Below, in pieces: positions 32,730-44,694 of a stretch of 64,000 nucleotides of DNA. The position numbers and the translations under genes are program-made. Under the pieces are notes generated by a model. The model was given only the letters and a program-made list of their open reading frames with translations, had not been told where the DNA came from and ran no database searches. Position 1 is the first letter of the stretch. Each line of letters starts with the position of its first letter. Source of the stretch: Sweltsa coloradensis (taxonomy: Eukaryota; Arthropoda; Insecta; Plecoptera; Chloroperlidae); NCBI GenBank assembly GCA_024449915.1, contig JAMZAV010000309.1, forward strand, positions 124,001 through 188,000, read 5' to 3'.

Positions 32730-33063
32730 TGTAATTTTCATTTACACTACTTATCGGATCAAAATAAAATTAAAATATTCGTGACCGGACGGACATTCTA
32801 AATGATTTGGCCACCTCAGATTTTGTCGCCGTTTAGTTTGAAAAAAAACTTTCGATTAACTTTAATGTAACTTTTTGAACGATTTTGCCACAAAACTAAT
32901 GGCATTCAATCGAGAACGAAGCTTGCGGATGGTCAAAATTTCAACTCGATCCGAGCCTCCGTTCGAACGTTATGGCGAGACATACAAACAAAAAAAAAAC
33001 AAAACAAAACCAGTGACTAATTTTTCCGGCAGAGTCAAATGGAAACGCTCGCTTCGCTCGCTT
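32730..33063 (-). mobile_element. Family C element, long form, second half (C5)
   Basis: The 5' half of the element begun at 31060: TGTAATTTTCATTTACACTA through AAAACCAGTGACTAATTTTT to GCTCGCTTCGCTCGCTT. It then rejoins the copy-2 sequence at AATAATGGTGGAGG. Confidence 0.85.
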
Positions 33064-34180
33064 AATAATGGTGGAGGTGCCGGTCACATAAATATTCAAA
33101 CTTTCTGGGGTTCATCGCTTGTTATAGCCTTTATTTATGGTGGATATGCCGGGTATATAAACATTCAAACTTAGTAGGGAACTTTTCCCACCTCCTTACC
33201 CCCCAGAGTCACAAAACATTCCTTGTTAAACGGCAATGTGAGCAAAAATCCCTCATGTAACATGTAAATCGGGTGTCTGTGTTTATCGCGAGACATGACA
33301 CATCACGGACTAACGGAACAGAGAAGTGATGCATATAGTAGAGCTTCGCTCCCATATATTCGAAAGTTTCCACGCGTAAGCCTAAAAGGAAGTAAAGTTG
33401 TTGTTTCCAAATGGGAAATAGTCTACAACTCTACTTGCTCTATACAAGTTGGCTGTCACATTTAAGCCCTCCTACACCGCCGCGGTGAACTCACAAATTT
33501 AATTTGTCTGGTTTTCGAACGTGTCAAAAAGGATGTAAAAAAAGTAAATATAAAGTTCTGTCGAAAGAGAAAGTCTTTGAGGCTTGGTTCTTTGATGCCT
33601 GACTATTCAATCTACAATGTCTCTCTCAAAAAGTGAATGTCAAGGAAAAACACAAAATTAATTATTTTCGAAAAAGGTTTTCAGAAAAATCACAAATAAA
33701 GTGTTGCATGTGATCTGTTAAGTCTTTTCAAATGAAAGCGGATGAAAACCATTGAGCTTTGAGCCTGAACGAGAAAGCTCACTCTCATGTACAAGATTTT
33801 GACAACACCAAACGAGTCTGTCTTGCACAGTGGCAGCAGGCACGCAATGTTCGTAACGCTATAGAGATGAAAAAAATGCCTTACTATCCTTTAATATAAG
33901 ACATAAAAGTCAACGTCTTCGTCGTGCCTCTAATCCTCTACATAATACGCCCCTGGTAAGAGCTGTGTAGATGTAGAGGTGTAGAGGTGCAGTTCAAAGA
34001 ATTACAGAAACTATATATATATTTATACATGTTTAACCTTGGTTTTATAGTAGGCGACTATGACGCTGTTATGTTAGTACTTTAGACAGAAATTAAAAAA
34101 GTGACTTGGTCAACCCGGGGATCAAACACCCGGACCTATTGGCTTGTTTCACGGCCAGCGCCAACTGGGGGGATCCCGCA

Positions 34181-35720
34181 CATTTTAAATTTTTTTATGG
34201 TCTTATAAAATTTATAATCCCAAAATCCGGTATTCCCCTTTTATAATTTTAAATTTTGTTAAAAACAAAATTTTTAAAATTCAAAATTAAGATAAAGGAA
34301 ATTGGAAAAAAGATTTTAAAAATGAAAATTTTAAAATGAACATCGAACCTGCTCAGTTATAAATAGTATAAATATTCTAAACTGAAAAAGCTAAAATTTT
34401 AAAAAATAAAAACACGGATATTTTAACCCCATAGTACCAAAAAATTTTAAAAAATCAAATATCTCATCATTCCGTTTTTTTTTCAAAATTTTCTACCCCT
34501 TTTTTTTTTATTTTCTTTTTTTTATAAAATTTTTTTTTACATTTTTCCATTTTAATCATTTTAATTAAAAATCTGCTTTTTATTTTTATACCTAAAAAAT
34601 TTTTAAGTTATTTAAAGGGCAAATTTTAATTTTGCATTGTGCACTAAAATTTATTTGGGGTAAATTTTTTTTTAATTACACGGGGAAAAATAATAAATTT
34701 TTTGGAGCAAAAAAAACTAAACCCTTTTAAAATAAAATTTCGATTGAGCCCCCCGTATAAAAAAAAAAAAAAATGTTTTTTTAAGGGAAAATTTTAAAAA
34801 AAATTACGACGTTAATTAAACTGAAAAATTTTAAAAATTTTTTTTTTAATTGATTTTAAATTTATTTAGTTTTAAAAAAATTTTTAAAAATTACACCCGA
34901 ATTTTGAAAGTAAACCTGACTTGGAAAATTATATTGGGAAATTTAATAAGGGGTTTCGGGTTTTTAAAATTTAAACCCTTGATAGTTAAAAAATTTTCTT
35001 AATAAATTATTTCCCCCTTTTAAACCTGTTCGTCAATTTTAAATTTCCCCTTTATAATTCTTGGAAATTAAAATTATTGATGTTTTTGGGTTTTTTACGG
35101 GAAAAAATAAACAAAAATGGATCCAATTAAAAGGGGAAATTTTTTTTTGCAAAATTGGGGGAAAAAATCACTGTTTAAATCGGTTTAAAAAAGAAGAAAA
35201 GAAAAAACCCCGATTTATCAATAAAAGGTAAAAAAACTTTTAAGTTTTTCAAATTATTTTTGGGTTTTTTGTGAAAGATTCAAAAAAATAATAAAAATTT
35301 TTTTCCCTTTTAAAAAACCTTTTCGTTTTAAAATTTAAAATAATCGCAAATACCACGGGTTTCCTTTTAATGGATATTTTTAACTTTTTTTAATTTATTT
35401 TAAAATTGGAAAAATAGTAAAATAAAAAAAAAAGTTCATTTTTAAAAAAAATTAAGGGAAATAGCTTTTTCCCCAAATTTTTTTGGAAGGGTTTTTTTGA
35501 AAAAAAAATTTTCGGGTTTGAAAAATAGAACCAAAATTTTAAACCATGGTTTTAGGTTTGGTTTCCCGTAAATTTTCCAATTTTGCCTTCAAAAGGGTTT
35601 AAAGGGGAAGGGTAAATTTTTCCCCCCCCTTTTTACGGTTTTAACAAAAAAAACTTCTACATAGTAATTTTATTAAATTTTTTTTCCCCCCATAATTTTT
35701 TTAACCTTTTAAGGGGAAAA
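34181..35720. other. Homopolymer-rich sequence, probably failed consensus
   Basis: About 1.5 kb made almost wholly of runs of A, T, C or G of 3-9 bases (for example AAATTTTTAAAATTC, GGGGAAATTTTTTTT), unlike any other part of the window. It starts where copy 2 of the tandem unit degrades and ends abruptly at GGGCCCTGACTAGACC. No gene should be called here. Confidence 0.75.
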
Positions 35721-36542
35721 GCAAAGGGGGCCCTGACTAGACCCAAATAATACTATTGAGTGATTAGTCAGATATAATTACAATCAACTGAGTCGTCATT
35801 AATTCGTGTATATATACGTCGCGACAACTTGGAACTCTGGATTAATCATCGTGTTTAATCGTGTTTCAAACCAGCGGAAACACAGCGATCTCAACTCAAA
35901 GCGAAGAGAGTAAAATAAACTTTATGTTTTGTCAAATTGATTCGTATGTTAGTGGAAAGTATTGCAATAAATAATAATAATATTATATTCATTGCATACG
36001 AAAACGTCATTGTGACGTCTTCGTAAAATTTGTCACCCTATTTTTAAGGTGATATTTCTTTAAACAATTTGAATATTGCAATGTCGATTAACTTAAAGTT
36101 AATTGCATTGATAATTCAATAATAACTTGATAATACCAACTTGAAGGTTTAACACTTATCTTATAGTGGCATATATTTATGAACTGACTTTATATTATTA
36201 ATTTATTTTCAAACTTCTGCAAAACAATTAAGTAAAATGGAAACCAAAATACGTTCATATTTCAAAATAATTCGATTATAGTAGGCCGCATAGCAGTCTT
36301 TGGCCCACATAATGACTTTATCTGGCAAATGGTTTAGTTTGTAAATTAATTATAAAATGTGGGCGTGTTGCAGAAAGAAGTCATTACTCTCAACTTTATA
36401 AACCATGGTTTCGAGGTTGGTTCTCCTACGAATAAATCATGGTGATCCAATTAATGATCAAATTAACAAAAGGTGTTGATTCAGTGTTAGTAATGGAGTA
36501 AATTCTGCAACCCCCGCCCTATTATCTCGAGTCATTGTAACA
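35721..36542. other. Gene-free stretch
   Basis: Ordinary A+T-rich sequence resuming after the poor region. No supported gene or repeat. Confidence 0.5.
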
Positions 36543-36739
36543 CTAGGAAAACGCCAAAGTCGTTGTTAGACGAGTGAGTGAGCCATGTGTTGAGTACCCG
36601 GTAACATTCCCTTTCTTCCCCCTACCCAAGGCCTCTCTATAGCCTATTATAGGCTATAGAGTGAAGCATTTTGGCCTTACAGTTGACGAGCCCTCATACC
36701 AACTAAACTCAAAACCCTATTATTTATACCTATATAATT

Positions 36740-37045
36740 ATTATTAAATAAATAAATAAATACATTTTATTTAGAGTCTGCCCACTCAGTTATATAACTG
36801 ATTTTCAGTGGGGGACTTTAAATCAAAGCGACCAAGCCAACCCTGCAGGCCCCGACGCAATCGACGAGTGAGCGATAACCAACCAAAGATCGATATTTTT
36901 TAATAGGAAATATAGCAATCAGTGGTATGGACAGTGCGAACACCCGCGAATCACCGCCAGAATCAACAAGGCCGATTCAGAACAACTCTGAATTTATTAT
37001 GTGCTTCGTTGCTAGGACGGCTCCAAAGTCACCGTTTACAATCTC
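36740..37045 (-). repeat. Repeat F, retroposon-like (F2)
   Basis: Minus-strand copy ending in a (TTTA)n-type tail (plus-strand AAATAAATAAATAAATAC at 36748). Contains the hairpin CAGTTATATAACTG flanked by CCCACT/AGTGGG and CTTCGTTGCTAGGACGGC at the other end. About 300 bp, no coding content. The tail suggests retroposition. Confidence 0.7.
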
Positions 37046-37084
37046 CTAAGACAAGAACTGATGGACTGAAGTCCAAATCAGAAG

Positions 37085-37162
37085 TTAAAAAACTTCTGAC
37101 TTTAGCGGGAATCGAACCCTGGACCTTCTGCATTGGAAGCAGATACGCTAACAACAAGACCA
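37085..37162 (-). repeat. tRNA-like sequence inside D2
   Basis: Minus strand: TGGCTCGTTGGTCTTGTTG (A-box-like), TCTGC-TTCCAAT-GCAGA (perfect anticodon-arm-like stem with CCA in the anticodon position) and GGTCCAGGGTTCGATTCCCG (B box). The D loop is overlong and the acceptor stem does not pair. Probably a SINE head, not a functional tRNA-Trp. Confidence 0.5.
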
Positions 37163-37266
37163 ACGAGCCACACAACTAAATTTAAACTAAACTTAAATGC
37201 AAATGTTCCCGGGTATCAACACATGACTAGCTCATTCGTCTTACAACGACTTTGGCGTTTTCCTAG

Positions 37267-38140
37267 TCTAGTTAGCTAAAGCGCCCTTATACCCTAAATT
37301 TGGAAGACGTACCTAGGTTAAAACCCCCGGTCGGGAAAGATTTTTTAATTTCCGGATTGTATTTAAAAAATTATAAAACATGTATTGATTAGTTCTCGTG
37401 CATGGTCCTTTTTTAAATTTAGGGCACCATTTTTCCTTGCGAGTTCTCAAAGTCCTAACAAAATGTTCACTTCCGGACAATGTTTGAGAAGATATTTTTT
37501 ATCTAACGGGACCATATTTTGGAAAACAAACCATTCACTAGGATTATGATAACCTGCCTCTAAGTATGCAACAAAATCGCTTGGTCGGAGAAACGATGTG
37601 GATGTAGTTTGAAAAGTACGAATCCGGGCACATTTCCGGCTAGAATCGTGGCTTTCCCGTGCTAATTTGATTGTGAGTTCAGACTTCGTCCAGTCTTAAG
37701 GTGATTGTAGATAGTACCCTACTAGCAGAATTGTCACAACAAACATTCTCGCAAAAATAAGATGCTGTGCATTCCTATGATTCACATAGAAAAATATTCA
37801 AATTGTCGTCTTTATATTCGAAATTTTACAACGAACGGGAGTAGCTCGAGGAAGCGTTTCATGGAGGTGCACATTAAATAAATATTAAATTTATTCGACC
37901 ACGAAGTGTGACAGTTTGGTTTTGCTTTGAACTGTATCTTAATTATCTCAATTCGTTCTCAATTTTCAATTTCTATCGTTTTTATTAACTGAAACCGACT
38001 TCCAAAAAAACACTCCTTCATACAATTTGTAACAGATTAACTACCCGATACTAAAACAAGATAACGACCAGTTTATAAATTAGAAAACAATCATCAACAC
38101 GCCATTATGAAGAAATATTGCCAAAGATGAAACATAATTT
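37267..38140. other. Gene-free stretch starting with a degraded tRNA-like tract
   Basis: The first 120 bp match the sequence right of D3 at 56903 (TAAAGCGCCCTTATACCC, GGTTAAAACCCCCGGTCGG, TATTTAAAAAATTATAAAAC). The remainder is unique. Confidence 0.5.
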
Positions 38141-39175
38141 AAGCGAGCGAAGCGAGCGTTTCCATTTGACTCTGCCGGAAAAAATAGTCACTGGTTTTGT
38201 TTTTGTTTTTTTTTGTTTGTTTGTTTGTTTGTTTGTTTGTTTGTTTGTTTGTTTTTTTTTTTGTTTGTATGTCTCGCGATAACGTTCGAACGGAGGCTCG
38301 GATCGAGTTGAAATTTTCACCATCCGCAAGCTTTGTTCTCGATTGAATGCCATTAGTTTTGTGGCAAAATCGTTCAAAAAGTTAAAAAGTTACATTAAAG
38401 TTAATCGAAAGTTTTTTTTTCAAACTCAACGGCGACAAAATCTGAGATAGCCAAATCATTTAGAATGTCCGTCCCGTCACGAATATGTTAATTTTATTTT
38501 GATCCGATAAGTAGTGTAGATGGAAATTATAATATAACAAAGTACGGTTACCATGGCAACGGAAAATCGTGCAGCTTTTTTGGCTCATGATAGCGGTCGA
38601 ACGGAGGCTCGGATCGAGTTGAAATTTTCACCATCCGCAAGCTTTGTTCTCGATTGAATGCCATTAGTTTTGTGGCAAAATCGTTCAAAAAGTTAAAAAG
38701 TTACATTAAAGTTAATCGAAAGTTTTTTTTCCAAACTCAACGGCGACAAAATCTGAGATAGCCAAATCATTTAGAATGTCCGTCCGGTCACGAATATGTT
38801 AATTTTATTTTGATCCGATAAGTAGTGTAGATGGAAATTACATTATAACAAAGTACGGTTACCATGGCAACGAAAAGACGCGCGAAGTTTCTAATGCACT
38901 GCCACCTAGAAGTAATCAAAATACTTTCGAGGAAGCAGTCTATTATTTGTCAACAAAGAGTTTAAATAACTGTTTTCCCAAGGAGTCAATGTCCTCTAGA
39001 TGGCGGTGGATTTTAAAGTAAAGATTTACACACGGGTTTACCCAAATACCTTGGCAATAATAAATAATACTGGAAACGCGAACGTCGTAAATTTTAAAAT
39101 TTAAAAAAATGTGCAATGTGGGTCTAGCTATAGCACGTGCTCGCTTATCAACGCGTCCAACTGAGCGTTTCCTAG
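38141..39175 (+). mobile_element. Family C element, long form (C6)
   Basis: Complete copy of about 1035 bp: head AAGCGAGCGAAGCGAGCG, a (TTTG)n tract, the 311-bp tandem block (38287 and 38598), the palindrome GTTACCATGGCAAC at 38858, paired CTCF-like motifs (38896-38912 minus, 38992-39009 plus), GCTCGCTTA, hairpin and TTCCTAG, then T. A minus-strand open frame at 38105-38377 is incidental. Confidence 0.9.
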
Positions 39176-39715
39176 TAATAAGAAATAAACAATTAAAAAA
39201 CTTTTAATGCAAGAATATGAAAATAAAGAATATATTCAATATAACCAACATGTTTAATTCACCCTCGGATAATCCAGATGTATAGAGAATATAATAGTAA
39301 GTGACAGATGAATAAACGGGGAAAATACACGAATAAAAACGATCAGAACAAAATTTAGCTAAAATAATAATCAATTGTGCTTAGAATCGTAAGGTGGAAG
39401 CAAGTGAACTGTTAAATGATCACATCCCCAAGCACACTCGAGGGTTGCCAAAGATCTAAAACAGATGCTTTTACGGAATTCGCAAATTATCGTCGAATGA
39501 ATTAGCAGAACACGGACAATTAATTCTTGAGCGCGCTCTTTATAATTAAGATGTCCGTAAATTATTCTAGTTGATTCATTTGTTATCACAGTGAAGTGAT
39601 CACAAAATATGGTTCTGTTGTAAAGCACGAGTTACGTCAATATTATTGAGCCTATTGCAACAGAGAGAATACTTCTACATAAGAAATTACTATTATCATA
39701 AAGTATACTATTATT
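39176..39715. other. Gene-free stretch
   Basis: A+T-rich unique sequence. No supported gene. Confidence 0.5.
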
Positions 39716-40382
39716 GGATGAGCGAAGCGAAGACTTCAATTTCACTGACCCCTCAAAAAATTTAGCTCCAGTGTTTTTTTGTTGTATTTTTGTCTGTTTG
39801 TTTGCTCTCTACCGGGCAAACGGCATATGCGATCTTGATGAAAATTGGAGGGGACCTTCGAAATCTCTGAACTTAGACCTGCCACGTTTTTGGGTACAAT
39901 TGAATAAATATTTCTTATGAATATCGAACTTTTACGATATTTTTCGATTTTAGCGTGATATTTTCGTGACATTTGAGCCGATTCTGACCAAACGGTTGTG
40001 GCTACAACGTTAATATTTTACATGGACATTAAGGTTATGGTGCTGTAGTACATTTTGTATGAAAGAAAAAGTTGACAAAGCCAGAATCCACAGAAATAAA
40101 GGTTTTAATATGAGTTTTTTGAGATGTATAACAATGATAAGAAGTAACTATAGAAACTTGACAACCATCACCTACAATACGTTCATAAAGCAATCTTCGG
40201 GCCTACAAATATTTGACATTCTAATTACCATAGCAATTAGTACTAGTTTATAAAATTTACCCTAATTTAACAAATATGATTTTGCAATGAAACTTGAAGA
40301 AGTAAATAGATCCCACGCATACTAAAAACTAAAAAATCTCATCCATCAACGCGACTAAAAAAGCGTTCGTGAAGCGGCCTAG
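39716..40382 (+). mobile_element. Family A Helentron-like element (A8)
   Basis: About 667 bp. Flank TATT, then GGATGAGCGAAGCGAAGACT. Has the extra 3' segment of the A7 sub-group (TCTTCGGGCCTACAAATA, TTACCATAGCAATTAG). The 3' side has ATCTCATCCATCAACGCG (one mismatch in the inverted tip), the hairpin and the type II tip GTGAAGCGGCCTAG, then T. Confidence 0.88.
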
Positions 40383-40730
40383 TTAATATAAATACAACAT
40401 ATGCTTTATCTGATAAAGTATAAATAATTAAAATATATAACAAGCAGGGGTACGGGATCGCAGAAAAATAGAAAAATAAAATAACTCGCTGTGCGTTGAT
40501 CTTTTTTGGAGCGACGCCAGGTTAGCTTACACGTCACGAACTTTCAACTATCTGGGGGGCTAACAACTACCCCCTTACGTACCGTATCATCCTCGATGAC
40601 GGGCAATGACAAAACGCGTGTAAATCGGACGTCGTGTTCGGTTTTTTACACGCACAGACGGACGGACGAGCAGAACGGTATATGCTATTACTATCGTAAA
40701 TCACGTTTTGTTTTCTTTTTTTTAAAATTC
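40383..40730. other. Gene-free stretch
   Basis: No supported gene. Around 40520-40680 has a CTGGGGGGCTAACAACTACC and ACACGCACAGACGGACGG tract similar in style to 23030-23160 and 28600-28760: probably a scattered old repeat. Confidence 0.4.
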
Positions 40731-40844
40731 CAGTAATGATTTTTTCACAGAACAACAGAAAATCTGCATATCATATGGCATCTCAATGCACCAAATTACG
40801 CTCATCCAACAACGCGCCTAAAAAGCGTTTGCGAAGCTTCCTAG
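40731..40844 (+). mobile_element. Family B solo 3' end (B6)
   Basis: Only the last 115 bp of a B element: GTAATGATTTTTTCACAGAA, CATATGGCATCTCAATGCAC, TTACGCTCATCCAAC, hairpin and the type II tip GCGAAGCTTCCTAG, then T. The rest is absent. Confidence 0.8.
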
Positions 40845-43800
40845 TTAGAAACAATACATACCAGCGATGTGCGAATGAAGATAATTCAATAGCAGAAGAT
40901 TGGTGTGCGCTGATCTGCTGCTCATCTTATAGCAAACGTGCGTAATCGATGAGTCTTGAATCTTGATGGAACAAGAACTAGGTTACGAGCACAGTGTAGC
41001 ACACGGCAACTCTTATCAGAGACGGCTCAAGCAGGATATTGGAAAATTCTCGTTTGACGACAACCAGACGATCTAGGACAGAAAAATAATACAAACAAAT
41101 TACATTGTGAAGGAAAATGCAGGAGTCATGAACATGACTTTAATAATCTACCGGTAGATCAACTAAGGATTATAGTGGGGAAAATGAGGATCTATTCTGA
41201 TCGATATTATGAAATGGTCAACGTAAACTAATATCCTGTGATATAATACCGTCTAGTGTAAAATATAAGCTAATCATCTCATATTCATTGCATTACTAGA
41301 GACGTAAATCATGCATGTTAATACGATGGCAAGGCAAAGCATTGTCGTTGATAGGGTCGACCAACACTCAACCTGAAACGTGCGCAACACGTCCACCGTC
41401 TGGGGGGAAGTTCACAATTAACTGCTGTCCGAACCTATTTGATATATTTACATCTGGGATTTAACCGAATTCAGAACACATTTATATTTGTGTTACAGCG
41501 TTTATGGGGGGGGGGGGGGGGGGCGACGTAGATTGGCCGTCCCTTGAACACGCCTATGTTGACAATGTGTGACACTATAGACTATATTATATATCAATAA
41601 GCCTAACAAATTATGATATATGTGTCGCGCTAAACGATCAGTTTGCGGTATTTGCAAATGGAATAAATTTCACAACCGTGGTGCCGATGTAGGAATCCCT
41701 GTTGTTTAAACCATCCCTTGGAAAGAAAGTTACCTTACACGTGAAACTGAATGCTTGCGGTTACGGAAGAAAGGACGCAGCAATAAGTGTATTATTTTGT
41801 TTTCAAGCCCGGTTAGGCCTCGTTTCGCAACCTCTGGTTCTCATACCTCGTGATTTTGTTGACATTTATATCCAGTTACATGTAGCACAACCACAACCAA
41901 TAACCCTCTTCCAATAACACATGGCGTCCCACAATAACTCCCTATTGTCCTAATCCAGCACTAACTTTACTTTCTGTAGGCTTTAAATGGCCTCACTGAC
42001 AATACTATAGCTTTACCCACCTATTTCGCCCACAAAGGGTGAGAAGGGGACACAAGAATATTATAAAACTGGGTTCTACTTCAAAGCTCTTCTTAAATAG
42101 CTATAGACCAAGAGATAAAATTTAATAATACATTTTCAAACGTCACATGATACACAACAAATTGAATTATTGTCTCGAGGAACAATCCAAATAACATTGA
42201 TACTCTGTGATAATTTTTATGCATACATTTTTAATGAAATTTCTCTAGAATACTGGCGTTGAAATTGATATGATCATCGAAAAAGAAAGTATACTTTTTT
42301 ATATCGGGAGAGATAATCTTGCATGCAGACGATATTTCACGCCGTACATGGCTGCCGTCATTTTCACTAATGAAAATATTATGGTCAATGCTGTTGAAAC
42401 AAATTGGGTCCATACAAAATTGTATGTTTAAATAATGATGATTTTTGTATCAATGATAATGATACCAATATGACAATAGTATGGTGATTTAATGATGAAT
42501 GATAATGATTTTTAAAATTATTTTTTTAATATATGATTGGTTATTTTTATATCAAAGGAGCAGACTTAGTAATTTGACTAGCTTCAAATGTCATATCACA
42601 AAACATATTATAAATATTTGACGATGACGATGTATTTAATTTAAAACATATCAGTTATTTTTAATACTTGCCATCACAGCACACGAATTGCACTGCGTTT
42701 CTATTATTCTATGGACCCCACACATGATAATAATTTAAAAGTACATTCTTTTATTCTTAAAAAATCGACATCTTTTATGTGTTCTGAGAGCAATGTGATT
42801 GTTGATGACGAACACAGAACAGCCAACATATAGGCGAGCAGAGGCTTCGCATTCATCGTCCGTAATTACACTTTTATCAGTGGATTGGTGAAACGTTTCT
42901 GCGGATCGAATCCCAACGGTAGAGAATTGCTATTTCATACATTATTGTAAACCGTGTATGAAATAAAAGTCTATCTTTATTTAACATCTGGAAAATTAAC
43001 ATTAACATTGGATGACCACATGTATCCAGCGTACTAATATAAGTACAAAAAGTTTACAGAAATATATTAAAATTACAAAGTATATAACAGCAAAGGTATG
43101 AAATGAATGGTTATGAACATTGTTGTAAATATTTTGATGCAAAATGTTGATCGAATACTTTAAAACAGTGGGAACAATTTTGTCAATAAGAGTTCAACTA
43201 GTACAGTTCTGCAACAGTTATCACACAGCACAGTCAATATAAAAGATGGTAGTCTTTTTATGAATTGAATGCTATAAAATTTGTAGACGTACGTTCTTTT
43301 GTTTGTAGAAGTCTCGCAACGAGGATACAAGTATAGTCTCGGTATAAACTTCAACTGGTATTTCCGACGGGGAATATGCAAGTTTCAACTTTCTTGGCGA
43401 GAGCTTCCGGAAGCCATTTGAATTATAAGCGAATGTTAGTTTGAGAAGCAAACGCTAAGTTTTACATATGGTTTAGAAAACGCTACAAAACACAATTTTT
43501 TTTAAACAATTACGTTTTATCATAGATATTCTTAGCATGTATATTGTGAAAGTGGCTAATTTGCAGTGTATTAATTTATAATGCACCTATGGCAACATTC
43601 TCCATTAAAAGAGAAATAAAAAAAGTAAAGGGTTTTGTAAAAAAGAAAAAAGTAGATGCTTTCAAATTATAAATTTGCGAATAGGCAATTGAAAAAATAA
43701 AATTCTAAACATTCAAAATTTAAACACTATTTCTACGTACCTCTTATTAAAGTATAATATATAGAGTAGCATAGATTTTACCATTCTGATTGCAAATATT

Positions 43801-44694
43801 ATTTCGGCACTGACAAAGTGCACAGTATACCCGAGGACAAGCAATCGACAAACACAGAAATAAATGGTAATATAAAAGCATTCACTTTATTCATTTTTCA
43901 TTAATTATTCGTTATTATTCTTTCATTATTTTATGTGATGCTGGTTTTAGGTGTGTAGCTACGTAGTTGGTTAATTGGTTAAAACATGAGAAATACGAAA
44001 ACCTCCGAGATTCGAAGTAATTAGTTTAAGCGATTAGAAGGGTTGACTAATACTTTTTATCTCCCAATCAACAAGCAAATCAAGGTGTTGCTAAAAAACG
44101 AATTAATCTCTCTTCAAAAAACAGTGACGCAAAACATTTATAGGATGTTATGCTCAGAATTCAGTCCATGGCAATGAGCTACCTAAAATCGTAACCATAT
44201 TTGATAAAGAATATACGTGCTGGAGAGTGAAAGCATATAACAGGTAGGTATCTTTATACTTCCCGCAGCTGTAAAAAGCTCAGGAGGCGATGAGAATATT
44301 TCCATACACTTCATTTAGGAGCTTCTTCAGAAAATGGGATTTTATCACTAGCAAAGCAAATTTATCGTGATTATTGTGTTCAACGTGTACATTGCTGATT
44401 GGAGCTAATGGTATCGTTACCTACAGCTTTTATTTACATTTTTGTACAGATATTTTGAATTCTTCGTTTTGACTTTTGATATTTTTAGATTTTTTTATCC
44501 ATTGTAAAACAAAAGCAACATAAGGTCAAGACAAATAAGCTGATGACAAAGAAGTTGCAAAGAAGAACTGACATCCATCCTTGCACTGGATGGCTGTGTA
44601 AGCTGACTCATGTGTACGTCCTATCATGGTCCTATCTCCTTGGCAGACGATCAAAAATTGTATAATTATGTTAATTGTGAGTTTAAACATTTTT
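40845..44694. other. Gene-free stretch, 3.85 kb
   Basis: No supported gene. Contains a run of 18 G (about 41504-41523). Open frames such as 41702-41917 and 43160-43381 have no recognisable domain. Confidence 0.5.

Larger units (their letters stand above)
29863..34180. repeat. Large tandem unit, copy 2, with nested insertions
   Basis: Repeats copy 1 from GAATGCGCAAATGTGGAAG through the C element, the 70-bp repeat, the (TA)n tract and the start of the tRNA-like palindrome. Differences: a C element (31060-33063) inserted between the short C and the 70-bp repeat, indel-rich sequence in the first 580 bp, and loss of the last 300 bp into poor sequence. From about 30450 to 31035 the two copies are almost identical. 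Confidence 0.8.
36543..37266. mobile_element. Family D element with two inverted outward ends (D2)
   Basis: Left end CTAGGAAAACGCCAAAGTCG...GAGCCATGTGTTGAGTACCC; right end GGGTATCAACACATGACTAG...CGACTTTGGCGTTTTCCTAG. These inverted repeats are about 60 bp, so both ends look like a Helentron 3' end. Between them lie repeat F2 and a tRNA-like tract. Immediately beyond the right end is another tRNA-like tract (TAGTTAGCTAAAGCGCCC). Confidence 0.75.

Noticed and set aside
34181..35720. Natural low-complexity satellite
   Set aside because: No repeating period, mixed C, G, A and T runs and abrupt edges next to an error-rich duplicate fit failed consensus better than a satellite.
37085..37162. Functional tRNA-Trp (CCA)
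   Set aside because: Anticodon arm pairs well but the D region is overlong and the acceptor stem fails. It lies inside a mobile element.
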